From positions 1 to 53,661 of the forward strand of contig PBMP01000111.1 in NCBI GenBank assembly GCA_002722705.1: DNA of 53,661 nucleotides, given 5' to 3'. The stretch is from Pseudobdellovibrionaceae bacterium (GTDB lineage Bacteria > Bdellovibrionota > UBA1018 > UBA6935). A model generated the notes under the pieces. That model was not told the origin of the DNA. It ran no database searches and saw only the letters and a list, made by a program, of their open reading frames with translations. Made by a program: the position numbers and the translations under genes. Below, piece by piece: positions 18,775 through 27,108 of the stretch (position 1 is the first letter of the stretch; each line of letters opens with the position of its first letter).

Positions 18775-19596
18775 TTGTTGTTTTTTAAAGAAAATTGGTT
18801 TTTACTGGGCCGCATGACTTCATTTAATTGGATTCCACGTTCAATTCGTGGAATTGGAGATTTTTTCTTATTTTTAAAGGAGACCTTTCGAGCTTTAAAG
18901 AATCTTTGGGTTCGTCGTGGGCTTTTTTTAAAGTACTGTGAGTTTATTGGAGTCAGTTCTCTTGCCATTATTCTTTTTTCAGCCGTTTTTATGGGGGCGG
19001 TTTTAGGGTACCAGCTCTACGTTGGATTTCATGTTTTTGGAGCAGAAGCGTTACTAGGAGCAAGTGTCGGAGTTGCCCTCTTTCGTGATCTTGCTCCTGT
19101 GTTTGCTGCAATCATGGTCACAGGGAGAGCAGGAGCTGCAATGGCTGCTGAGTTGGCGACGATGCGGATTACAGAGCAAATTGACGCACTTGAGGTCATG
19201 GCCATTGACCCCTACGCTTATTTAGTCTCTCCTCGCGTTTCAGCGGGTTTTTTGATGATGCCTTTGCTTTCTGTTGTTTTTGCTGTCATTGCTTCTTTGT
19301 CTTCGGCGTTTATCGCTTGTGGAGTAATGGGGTTGAGTTATGCAACTTTTTGGGATCAGTTTGCAAAGTATGTGGATTCTATGGATCTCATTCATTGTAC
19401 GACCAAGGGAGCTGTTTTTGGTTTTTTAATTGCATCGATTGGTTGTTATTACGGGTTTAGGGCTAAGGGAGGAGCAAGTGCCGTGGGGCATGCCACACGA
19501 GCAACGGTGGTTGCAACGTGTCTAGCGATCTTGCTGAGTGACTATATTGTGACTTCTCTTTTACCATTCGGTTTTGATTATTTGATTTTGGAATAA
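18775..19596 (+). CDS. MlaE-family lipid ABC transporter permease
   Basis: This is the integral-membrane subunit of an Mla/Mce-type phospholipid transporter. It has five to six helices and the MlaE signature: LFRDLAPVFAAIMVTGRAGA, MAAELATMRITEQIDALEVM, and AIDPYAYLVSPRV. The C-terminal GCYYGFRAKGGASAVGHATR motif is the conserved coupling region. The start is set at a TTG (18775-18777), because GAGGAG lies seven bases before it. This gives 273 residues, the family's normal size. The ATG at 18814 is the alternative; the ORF opening at 18703 runs into the divergent exporter and is unlikely. The MCE gene follows 21 bases later, but no MlaF-type ATPase is in the window, so the ATPase must be encoded elsewhere. 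Confidence 0.9.
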   Translation: MLFFKENWFLLGRMTSFNWIPRSIRGIGDFFLFLKETFRALKNLWVRRGLFLKYCEFIGVSSLAIILFSAVFMGAVLGYQLYVGFHVFGAEALLGASVGVALFRDLAPVFAAIMVTGRAGAAMAAELATMRITEQIDALEVMAIDPYAYLVSPRVSAGFLMMPLLSVVFAVIASLSSAFIACGVMGLSYATFWDQFAKYVDSMDLIHCTTKGAVFGFLIASIGCYYGFRAKGGASAVGHATRATVVATCLAILLSDYIVTSLLPFGFDYLILE

Positions 19597-19617
19597 AAAA
19601 AGAAAGTAGTGTGAGTT

Positions 19618-21057
19618 ATGTCAGAAAATAAAGAACAATCCATGAACAAGCTTCGTCTCAAAGTTGGAATTTTTGCGATTGTTAGCTTTGTACTCATTGG
19701 AGTGGTTTCTGTTTTTGTCAATGATCAACCTTACTGGTGGAGGGCATGTCATCTTGTTTATGTAAAAGTAGATGATGCAACAGGGTTAAAATATAAATCA
19801 CCAGTGCGCTCACTCGGAATTGATATTGGGTACTTAAAATCAGTAGAGCTGTTTCAAACGAATGTTCGCTTAGGGATTTGTATTACCGCTCCTGTAGAGG
19901 TTCTCCCTTCAACTCGAGCATATATTCGAGGAGAAGGATTTTTAGGAGATAAATTTGTTGAACTCAAGCCCGTCGAATCACTGATTGATGAAAATGGGGA
20001 TGACCGAAAACCTTCTCAAATTCCTGTGAGTTTCTTTCGAGGGGTTCATCCTTTTAAGTTTCTCTCGTTCATCAATGTGATCAGTCGCTCATTGGCAGCT
20101 CCTCAAAATGGAAATGAAATTCCTGTCGGAAGTGAAGCGAAAGATATGCAGGAAGTAATGAATCGCGTAAGTGACATGGTCGAAGAGATGACTAAGGTCA
20201 CAAAAAATCTGTCTGATGTTTTAGATCCAGAGGAAATCAAAGATACCATTCAGAGTTTAAATCAAGCGTTAAAAAATGTTTCAAAAACACTTTCCCCGAA
20301 AGGATCATTGACGGGTACCGCTCAAAGAACGCTTGCTAAACTCGAAGATGCCATTGAGCAACTTCGTGATCAGATGACAAGAATTAATCAAGGCAAGGGG
20401 TCTGTTGGAAAATTACTAAATGATCCAAAATATGCAGACTTAATGGAAGAAACTTTAAAAAATGTGAATGCATTTCTAGGGAAAGCAGCAGGTGTTCGAA
20501 TCGTAGTTCAGATGAGTGTTGATCAAATTCCTGCTTACAATGGAACACGAGGTAACTTTTTAGTTCAAATATGGCCAAGAAAAAATCGATATTATCTTAT
20601 TGGTGCAGGGGTTGACCCTGTTGGGCTTTTTACTCAAACAGAAACTACAACAACGGTTTCGGGACAAAGTCCAGTCACTGTAAGTACTGTTCAATTAGAA
20701 AAAAGGGGTTTGGTCATTACCGCTCTTTTGGGAGTTGTTCTTTGGGATCGATTAGACTTGGGAGCTGGACTTCTTTACGGAGATGGGGCCATCCATGTAG
20801 GCGCAAACCTCGGACCTTCAGATAATGTAGAAATGTTTCAGTTACAATCTCAGCTTTATTACCGGGCTCCAGGAACTTTGAGTCCAGATCCTTTACTGCA
20901 CACTCGTTTTCGGGTGATTGCACAACCCTTTCCGGTAGTCTACTTTTCAGCGGGGATCGAGTCTTACCGTAAAATCAATGGGAAGTTCCCTTGGTTGATG
21001 GGGGGTGGCGTTCGATTTGATGACGAAGATATTAAGACACTCTTTTCTTTTTTATAA
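19618..21057 (+). CDS. MCE (MlaD-like) protein with a C-terminal barrel-like domain
   Basis: The protein anchors in the inner membrane by one helix (about 12-30, VGIFAIVSFVLIGVVSVFV). An MCE domain follows (about 38-125), with the usual LKYKSPVRSLGIDIGYLKSV strand and YIRGEGFLGDKFVELKP. A helical stretch (about 165-290) includes repeated T-LSD and NQALKNVSKTL patterns and GKGSVGKLLNDPKYADL, a motif common in MCE helical tails. The last ~180 residues are Gly/Tyr-rich alternating strands (YYLIGAGVDPVGLF, LDLGAGLLYGDGAIHVGANL) ending in FSFL, as in outer-membrane barrels. I infer a bridge from inner to outer membrane for lipid transfer. It is co-transcribed with the MlaE-type gene and overlaps serB by six bases tail to tail. 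Confidence 0.88.
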   Translation: MSENKEQSMNKLRLKVGIFAIVSFVLIGVVSVFVNDQPYWWRACHLVYVKVDDATGLKYKSPVRSLGIDIGYLKSVELFQTNVRLGICITAPVEVLPSTRAYIRGEGFLGDKFVELKPVESLIDENGDDRKPSQIPVSFFRGVHPFKFLSFINVISRSLAAPQNGNEIPVGSEAKDMQEVMNRVSDMVEEMTKVTKNLSDVLDPEEIKDTIQSLNQALKNVSKTLSPKGSLTGTAQRTLAKLEDAIEQLRDQMTRINQGKGSVGKLLNDPKYADLMEETLKNVNAFLGKAAGVRIVVQMSVDQIPAYNGTRGNFLVQIWPRKNRYYLIGAGVDPVGLFTQTETTTTVSGQSPVTVSTVQLEKRGLVITALLGVVLWDRLDLGAGLLYGDGAIHVGANLGPSDNVEMFQLQSQLYYRAPGTLSPDPLLHTRFRVIAQPFPVVYFSAGIESYRKINGKFPWLMGGGVRFDDEDIKTLFSFL

Positions 21058-22236
21058 AAGTTCTGACTGTTCGTGAGAAGGTATTCCTAATAGGTAAAGA
21101 ATTGATTTCAAGTTTTTTTGATTGTAGGAGAGGTCTGCTTGTTGAGAGACGACTGGTTTTGCATTAAACGCTATTCCTAGTCCTGCTTTTTCTAACATTT
21201 GTAAGTCATTTGCACCGTCTCCAATTGCAATGACTTGGTTGAGATGAATGTTTTCTTGTTGAGCAATCACTTCAAGAAGATCAGATTTTCTCTGAGCATT
21301 TACAATCGGAGGAATTACGTTTCCGGTGCATATTCCATTGATCATTTCTAATTGGTTTGCGTATGCGTAATCAATCCCTAATTTTTCTTTAAATTGGTCC
21401 GCAACGATAGAGAAACCCCCACTGATCAGAGCAATTTTGTACCCTAGTTTTTTTAAAACTCGGATTAAATCTTCTGCTCCAGAAGTGAGTTTGAGTTTTT
21501 GAAACACTTCATGTGTATCTGATTCTTTCATTCCTTTGAGTTTGGAAACTCTAAGTTTCAAGCTTTCATCAAAATCCATTGCACCATTCATTGCTTTTTC
21601 AGTGACTGAAGCAACCTCATCATAGACTCCAAGGTGTTTAGCCATTTCGTCGATGACTTCATTTTGAATGAGAGTGGAGTCCATATCCATAACGACTAGT
21701 CTTTTGGCCCTTCTAAAAAGGCCTTCCGTTTGAAGTGCAATATCGACCTTTTGAATTCTTGCAATTTCAAGGAGTTTTTTTCTTAAGTCAGATTGATTGA
21801 TTGGTGTTTCTGATGACAACAGCATTTGTACGCAGCCGAAGTCTGATTGGCTGAGTCTTTCAATCGTATCAATATTTGTGGTTGTCTGAGCTAAGACTTC
21901 AGTGACTTCATGGAGAGCTGAAGCAGAGATATCGTCACCGATCAGCGTAATCGCATAACGAGTTTTTGGGGCATTTTTTGTTTCTTGAGATTGAATGAGT
22001 TTAAAATCCATTTTTAATCCCATTTCAGTCGATTTAAATAAGAGTTCTTTTAAAGTGTTATGTCCACCTTCCTTTGATTCAAAAAGGATTGAAAGGGAAA
22101 GAAGGCCGTGAATCACAGACTGTCCAATATCTAAGATTTTTGCCTGAGAATCAGAGAGAACTTTGGTTAGGGCAGAGGTAATTCCCGGAGAATCGGGACC
22201 AGAAACAGTAATGAGAATTGCAGGAGAGTGTGACAT
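21052..22236 (-). CDS. serB: Phosphoserine phosphatase with N-terminal ACT domains
   Basis: This enzyme performs the last step of serine synthesis, dephosphorylating L-3-phosphoserine. Residues 1-80 and about 92-170 form two ACT-like domains (ILITVSGPDSPGITSAL; YAITLIGDDISASALHEV), expected to sense an amino acid such as serine. The HAD phosphatase domain starts at about 178. Motif I is VVMDMDSTL, with Asp184 as nucleophile and Asp186 as acid/base. Motif II is ALISGGFS, and motif IV is AIGDGANDLQMLEKAG. The 394-residue length fits the ACT-containing SerB class. It is a single gene in leftward orientation. Confidence 0.95.
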   Translation of the reverse strand: MSHSPAILITVSGPDSPGITSALTKVLSDSQAKILDIGQSVIHGLLSLSILFESKEGGHNTLKELLFKSTEMGLKMDFKLIQSQETKNAPKTRYAITLIGDDISASALHEVTEVLAQTTTNIDTIERLSQSDFGCVQMLLSSETPINQSDLRKKLLEIARIQKVDIALQTEGLFRRAKRLVVMDMDSTLIQNEVIDEMAKHLGVYDEVASVTEKAMNGAMDFDESLKLRVSKLKGMKESDTHEVFQKLKLTSGAEDLIRVLKKLGYKIALISGGFSIVADQFKEKLGIDYAYANQLEMINGICTGNVIPPIVNAQRKSDLLEVIAQQENIHLNQVIAIGDGANDLQMLEKAGLGIAFNAKPVVSQQADLSYNQKNLKSILYLLGIPSHEQSELL

Positions 22237-22310
22237 CCTTTCAATCTAGCAGGAAATGACGCGGTTCTGAAGAAGAGAAATAATAAGATTGAAATAAACT
22301 TTTTTAATCA

Positions 22311-22362
22311 ATCAATGGGGGAAAAGAAGCGACCAGAGAAAAGCTTCTTTTCCCCCATTGAT
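22311..22362 (-). terminator. Perfect 20-base-pair hairpin downstream of a lipoprotein gene
   Basis: ATCAATGGGGGAAAAGAAGC (22311-22330) is exactly complementary to the inverted copy at 22343-22362, with a 12-base loop. The arm begins 14 bases after the stop of the leftward lipoprotein gene at 22377. No clean T-run follows on either strand, so it may be an RNA-stabilising or processing hairpin rather than a plain intrinsic terminator. Confidence 0.55.
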
Positions 22363-22376
22363 ATGAAAGCACAGAC

Positions 22377-23285
22377 TTAGTCTACGGTCGTAAAAGCACT
22401 GGTGCAGTCTGATTGACTGCTAGGAGCAGTCGCTGCGAATCGAACATAGTCGATTTCAGCCCTGACTTGAGCACTTCCGCTAATGTATGAGTGAGTGATG
22501 AGCCCCACTCGTGCAGTTGATCCAATTGAAGAATGATTGAAGTACATTGTGTTAGTGCCTGACTCTGAAATCTCGGCGAGCGCACCGCCTGATCCTGTTC
22601 GTGTCGTTGTTCCACTGATGTACTGTTCCTGAATCCACTGACTTCCAGATTCGTCATAATAGTAAAAATAAAAATTACTTCCTACTCGACAGACCAAGAG
22701 ATGTTCTGTTTGAGATGCTTGTGGATTGAGGTAAAGAGTTGAGCGAGAAGATCCACCTGAAACAAAGGTTTTCTTGATTTCACGTTGAGAGCTCCCATTA
22801 TTTCTTCCGTAATTATACATCACCCAATTTTCATTATTTGAATGGCTTCCTGAGGGATCTCGGATTACAAATCCAGCTGCTTTAAAGTCACCGGAAGAAG
22901 GGAAAATTGCAAAATTATCAGCTTGCATGACTTTGAATTTTGCAGCGACAGCAAAGTTTCCCGTTACATTTTTATAGATATGAGCACTATAGTTGTCTTC
23001 ATACCAAGCACCGTTGCTTACGTTTGCTGCAACAATCGTCATTTTTCCGGAAACAGTTTGACCAATATCAGCACTAACGATTCGATTTCCAGAAGGATCA
23101 TAGTAAGTCCAATCACTGGGATCGCCCCCTAATATATTTACTGAACCAGTAAATTCATCTGAGGCTTCACTAAAAGAGCTGAGGCTTGAACTCGAGCTAC
23201 CTGATCCAACACCTGAAATGTTTGATCCACACGACACAATAGAAAGTGCCACTGCCAACGTTCCGTAAATCGAATATTTATTCAT
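22377..23285 (-). CDS. Lipoprotein with a probable jelly-roll (lectin-like) domain
   Basis: The 302-residue product has the signal MNKYSIYGTLAVALSIVSC, lipobox IVSC, and a Gly/Ser-rich linker. The mature part is beta-rich and Tyr/Trp-rich. It follows the pattern of concanavalin-like sugar-binding or DUF1349-type domains: FAVAAKFKVMQADNFAIF, AAGFVIRDPSG, NWVMYNYGRNN, and FYFYYYDESGSQWIQEQY, then the final strand AEIDYVRFAA. No catalytic pair is obvious, so carbohydrate or surface binding is more likely than hydrolysis. It stands alone, with a 260-base AT-rich gap upstream and a long hairpin downstream. Confidence 0.78.
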   Translation of the reverse strand: MNKYSIYGTLAVALSIVSCGSNISGVGSGSSSSSLSSFSEASDEFTGSVNILGGDPSDWTYYDPSGNRIVSADIGQTVSGKMTIVAANVSNGAWYEDNYSAHIYKNVTGNFAVAAKFKVMQADNFAIFPSSGDFKAAGFVIRDPSGSHSNNENWVMYNYGRNNGSSQREIKKTFVSGGSSRSTLYLNPQASQTEHLLVCRVGSNFYFYYYDESGSQWIQEQYISGTTTRTGSGGALAEISESGTNTMYFNHSSIGSTARVGLITHSYISGSAQVRAEIDYVRFAATAPSSQSDCTSAFTTVD

Positions 23286-23545
23286 GTCATCCTCCCGATA
23301 GGATTACTTTTATTTTCACATATTAAAAAATAAAAAAAAATGTGTCTTAGGTGACCTTCAGAAATAGGAAAACTTTTAAATTAAGGGATTTACATTGAAA
23401 GGTAGTTTTTAACTAAAAAATATTTTTTATTCTTTAGTTAAAATAAATGAAATTTTTTTGTTTTTTACAATTTAATAAACAAGAAATGTTAATTTAGGTC
23501 AAAAAAGTAACGATGGTAGCCGATATGAGCATAGGAGTAAGACAT

Positions 23546-23860
23546 ATGCATATCTCTAGGCTTTGGATTTTTTATTCTCTTTTTTTGGCTTTTATGATTG
23601 GAGTTTCAGTAGGTGAAGCGGTTGCTAAAAAAGAGACGAAAGGACGAACTCCTGCTTCTGTATTTACTTCAGATTCCATGAAAATTGATTTGAACCATCC
23701 TTCTTGGTATCGAGATTACCGTACTTCTGAGAAAGTATCTTCCCAGTGGGGCTTGTTACCGAAAGATAAACGAACGCGATTTCTCATTCCTAAAGAGAAA
23801 TCTCAACTCGATTCAGATGTGCCGTTGCCACCGGCTTTAAAAAATAACTACTATTATTAA
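23546..23860 (+). CDS. Small secreted protein, unknown function
   Basis: The ATG at 23546-23548 is chosen over an ORF opening at 23513, because AGGAG lies eight bases before it and the product then starts with a good signal peptide (MHISRLWIFYSLFLAFMIG, cleavage near AVA-KK). The 104-residue product has a basic, Pro-containing mature region (DLNHPSWYRDYRTSEKVSSQ, LPPALKNNYYY) with no Cys and no family I know. It converges with the amidase gene three bases away. Confidence 0.65.
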   Translation: MHISRLWIFYSLFLAFMIGVSVGEAVAKKETKGRTPASVFTSDSMKIDLNHPSWYRDYRTSEKVSSQWGLLPKDKRTRFLIPKEKSQLDSDVPLPPALKNNYYY

Positions 23861-23863
23861 AAG

Positions 23864-24718
23864 TTAGACTTGTTTAATTTTTCTGTGAGAGAGCGCCGGA
23901 AGTTTTTTTCGTGTTGTTTTCATTTCTTTTAAATTGAGATCAGCAATGATTACCCCAGGACCTTTGGGGCGTTCCGCAATAATTTCTCCCCAAGGGTTAA
24001 TGATTCGAGTATATCCATAGGTACTTCTTCCCGGGTAATGGTCTCCATATTGAGCACTACATACGACATAGCATTGATTCTCAATAGCGCGGGCTCGAGT
24101 CAGGACATCCCAATGGGCTTTTCCGGTAGGTACTGTAAAAGCAACTGGGATAAACAGTATTTCAGCCCCTTTGTTTGCTAATTTTCGATAAAGCTCTGGG
24201 AATCGAATATCGTAGCATATCGATAACCCCAAGTTTCCAAGAGGAGTATCCACACTTACGATTTTATTGCCTGGGTCATAGGTTTGGTCTTCAGAATAAG
24301 TACGATCTCCTTCAATTTGAGCTGAAAAAAGATGAATTTTGTCGTAACGAGCAACAATTTCTCCGTCTGGAGAAATGACAAGGCTTGTGTTCGTTATTTT
24401 TTTATTTTTTTTTCGAATGGGGAAGCTTCCACTATGAATCCAAACGTCCTGCTCAACAGCCCATTCACATAAGGATTCTGCTGTCATTCCATTGAGATCT
24501 TCAGCGCCTTCGATGGTGTCTTTTGAGTTTGCTGCCATGAGAGAAAAGTTTTCAGGGAAGCATACAAGGTTTGCTCCTTTAGAAACAGCTTCATCGAGTC
24601 TTTTCTTTGCTTCGATTAAGTTTTTGAATTTGTCAGGTGTTGAGGTCATTTGAATAGCAGCGACGCGGGTTAATTGGGTTTTCACATGAGTGTCCTTTTC
24701 TAGGGGTAACCACTCCAT
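23864..24718 (-). CDS. Carbon-nitrogen hydrolase (nitrilase family amidase)
   Basis: The 284-residue protein has the Glu-Lys-Cys triad of the nitrilase superfamily: Glu56 in CFPENFSL, Lys127 in RYDKIHLF, and Cys168 in SICYDIRFPELYR. The PTGKAHWDVLTRARAIENQ segment places it in the Nit1/omega-amidase branch. Enzymes there clear deaminated glutathione or 2-oxo-acid amides such as alpha-ketoglutaramate; I cannot separate the two. A GTG at codon 12, preceded by AAGGA, is a possible alternative start that would remove an unconserved leader. Confidence 0.88.
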   Translation of the reverse strand: MEWLPLEKDTHVKTQLTRVAAIQMTSTPDKFKNLIEAKKRLDEAVSKGANLVCFPENFSLMAANSKDTIEGAEDLNGMTAESLCEWAVEQDVWIHSGSFPIRKKNKKITNTSLVISPDGEIVARYDKIHLFSAQIEGDRTYSEDQTYDPGNKIVSVDTPLGNLGLSICYDIRFPELYRKLANKGAEILFIPVAFTVPTGKAHWDVLTRARAIENQCYVVCSAQYGDHYPGRSTYGYTRIINPWGEIIAERPKGPGVIIADLNLKEMKTTRKKLPALSHRKIKQV

Positions 24719-24986
24719 TGTGAAGGGAAACTCCTTGTCTCTAGGTTAACAATCTCATTTTTATTTCGCAGTAGGAAGTTACAGACTTTATAAAGTTCAT
24801 TAGGATAGGGGAAGTGTGGATATTTTATTAATTATTTCAATGAGTTGAAGTTATTTTTTTCAGTTTAGATTTTAAAAAGTCACTTATTTTAAAGATCTGA
24901 AGAAAAATCGTATTATCTAACTAAAAGCGTTGCGTTAATTTATAAACTGGTTTAAAACAGTCCGGTATAGAAATTGAGGACTTTAA

Positions 24987-25862
24987 ATGAAATACCCCTT
25001 AGCGGCCCTTTTGTTTTTTTCGGGCCAATTTGTTTATGCAGGCTTTTGTACAGATCTTTTTGGACGGATGGTTCAGAGTACTTCTGCGCAAGTTGAAGAA
25101 GTAAGCGTAAAAATTGAGAATATTATGAAAAATTTTGGGCAACGCTTAGATGTTCCTGTTGCTCGTTTAACGACTGAAGATCGATTGCATTATATGCATC
25201 GAACGAAACACTGGTTGATTCATCTCAATAATTATCCTAAAGCAATGAGAAGAATTTTTTATTCAAAATTAGTAGAACGTCTAAGAGGTGAATCAGTTCC
25301 TGTAAAAGGAATTGTGAGTGATACGATTGAAATCGAAATCAATACAAAGACGTCAATTGCTGAATTACAAGATCAAATTGTAGACAAACTTTATGAATTA
25401 ACTCCAACAGAAAAAAAGAAAGATGTTCAAGATCGTTTTTTTATGGAGATGAGTTTAATAAATCCGTCAGACTCTCAGAAGGCATTTGATCGGTTTGCAG
25501 CACAGATTCGTGTTTTGATGGATGTAAATCATTGGAATCGAGAAAATAGAATTGCAGTGATTATTCGAGACTCTTCTTTACGTCTAGGGAAAGAGCAACT
25601 TCGTGATCGAGCCTTATTTTTAGAGAAATGGATTCATTCACATGGGCTGATGTGGACCTCTCCTGATCTTCCTTCGGAAGAACGAAAATTAGATAAACCA
25701 GGTGTTTCAATTTTTGGATTACAGTTATTTTGGATTTCTGATCGACATCCGATTCATGAATCCTTTGAAGATGCAATTCGAGAAAAAGATAAAACTTATT
25801 CACGATTAAATCCGATGGTTGGTTCCTCAACCGTTCGTTGGTATGGGTTTTTAGGAGTTTAA
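24987..25862 (+). CDS. Secreted protein of unknown function, first of a pair
   Basis: The 291-residue product starts with signal peptide MKYPLAALLFFSGQFVYA (cleavage about residue 18). The rest is charged and mostly helical, with a short Arg/Trp-containing middle and an unusual tail (SSTVRWYGFLGV). I know no matching family. The stop codon is directly followed by the ATG of the next gene, whose ribosome site (TAGGAG) lies inside this gene's end, so the two are surely co-transcribed. Confidence 0.72.
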   Translation: MKYPLAALLFFSGQFVYAGFCTDLFGRMVQSTSAQVEEVSVKIENIMKNFGQRLDVPVARLTTEDRLHYMHRTKHWLIHLNNYPKAMRRIFYSKLVERLRGESVPVKGIVSDTIEIEINTKTSIAELQDQIVDKLYELTPTEKKKDVQDRFFMEMSLINPSDSQKAFDRFAAQIRVLMDVNHWNRENRIAVIIRDSSLRLGKEQLRDRALFLEKWIHSHGLMWTSPDLPSEERKLDKPGVSIFGLQLFWISDRHPIHESFEDAIREKDKTYSRLNPMVGSSTVRWYGFLGV

Positions 25863-27047
25863 ATGAAGTATTTAAGTATTTTTTTATGTTTTATTTCTGT
25901 CGTGAGTTATGCAAATGAACGTGAAAAAAAAGTATTGGACTATGTTGGGCGAACAACAATGGTTCCAATTTCAATGCTATCGAATGAATTCGTAGTAAAA
26001 TTTTCAGAAAATCCACCAAGGTCTATAGATGAATTAAAATCATTTTCTTCGGTTTTTATCGCTTTTATTAGTATTCATGTAATGGATTTAATGAAAAATA
26101 CGATTCAATCGCCGTCTGGGGTTTTAGAAAAATATATGAGCTCCTTTAGTTCAGAAGACTTCGGTCATGACAGCAAGGTGACAGAAGCTGTTGTTCGGCT
26201 TTTTCTTGAAGAAAATTTTTTCGAGTGGGGCCTGTTTGAGGCGATTTGGATTTCTTCTGCGATTTTTGATGTTAACTCTACACAGACAAAATTGAGTAAC
26301 GGTAAACTAAATAAAAGCAAAATTTTTCAGGAAGAACTACTTAAACAATTAGATCAACTGTACCGAAAATCTGAAAATGTTTCTTTTTTTCAAATGAGAA
26401 TACAGGCCTGGAAATCATTGCTGTTTTCTGAACACGCTCACTTAAGAACAAGGGCTGTTTATCTGCTTCAAGGGATTGGGGTAAGAAATCGTGAAATAGA
26501 AAATGCTTATCTTCATGCTCTTGAATTTCAAAAAGGAAAAAATGATGAAGATGAAATGGAAGACCTGCTTTCTCAGGATCGTATCCTGTTGAGTTCAGGA
26601 TGGTTTAGAACTTCTGTTTATGAAGGTTATTTGGAAAATAAAATTCGGTATCAGTTTGTTAAAAAATTAATGACTCATTTTTTAAAATCTAAAGCCCAAA
26701 TTCGAGATGAATATGGTCATCATCAGATGCTTTATGAATCAATGTCTAGAAAAGAAGCGCTACTTCTTAAGCAGGTCGTTTTAAAGTCTTCTGATTTTGA
26801 AATTACGCAGATTTATATTGGCTATTTAGAGGATTTAATTGACCGACATCCAGTCTATCGGCCTGATTATATTCGTTTTTTAGATGAAAATTTTGATAAA
26901 CTCGTTCTTCAAGCAGGACACACTGCTTTACAGAAGGCTATTTTAGCTCATCAGTTCAAACGAATTGGAGTAAAAAAGGGATCTCAATGGCTTGCTGAGC
27001 GAATTAATCAAACATCGGGCTGTCCAATGATCTTTTTAGGGTCTTGA
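25863..27047 (+). CDS. Secreted protein of unknown function, second of a pair
   Basis: The 394-residue product has signal peptide MKYLSIFLCFISVVSYA. The mature part is helical and charged, without Trp-rich or Gly-rich parts, and resembles a helical repeat scaffold (for example LRTRAVYLLQGIGVRNREIE). It ends SGCPMIFLGS, a Cys tail reminiscent of the protein at 12641. It starts on the base after its partner's stop. It has no recognised domain; a periplasmic or secreted structural role is only a guess. Confidence 0.72.
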   Translation: MKYLSIFLCFISVVSYANEREKKVLDYVGRTTMVPISMLSNEFVVKFSENPPRSIDELKSFSSVFIAFISIHVMDLMKNTIQSPSGVLEKYMSSFSSEDFGHDSKVTEAVVRLFLEENFFEWGLFEAIWISSAIFDVNSTQTKLSNGKLNKSKIFQEELLKQLDQLYRKSENVSFFQMRIQAWKSLLFSEHAHLRTRAVYLLQGIGVRNREIENAYLHALEFQKGKNDEDEMEDLLSQDRILLSSGWFRTSVYEGYLENKIRYQFVKKLMTHFLKSKAQIRDEYGHHQMLYESMSRKEALLLKQVVLKSSDFEITQIYIGYLEDLIDRHPVYRPDYIRFLDENFDKLVLQAGHTALQKAILAHQFKRIGVKKGSQWLAERINQTSGCPMIFLGS

Positions 27048-27108
27048 TCTCTTTGTTTTGCCTGGTTCTTCATTGAAACCTTTACCGATATGAAATAAAC
27101 CGGTACTT

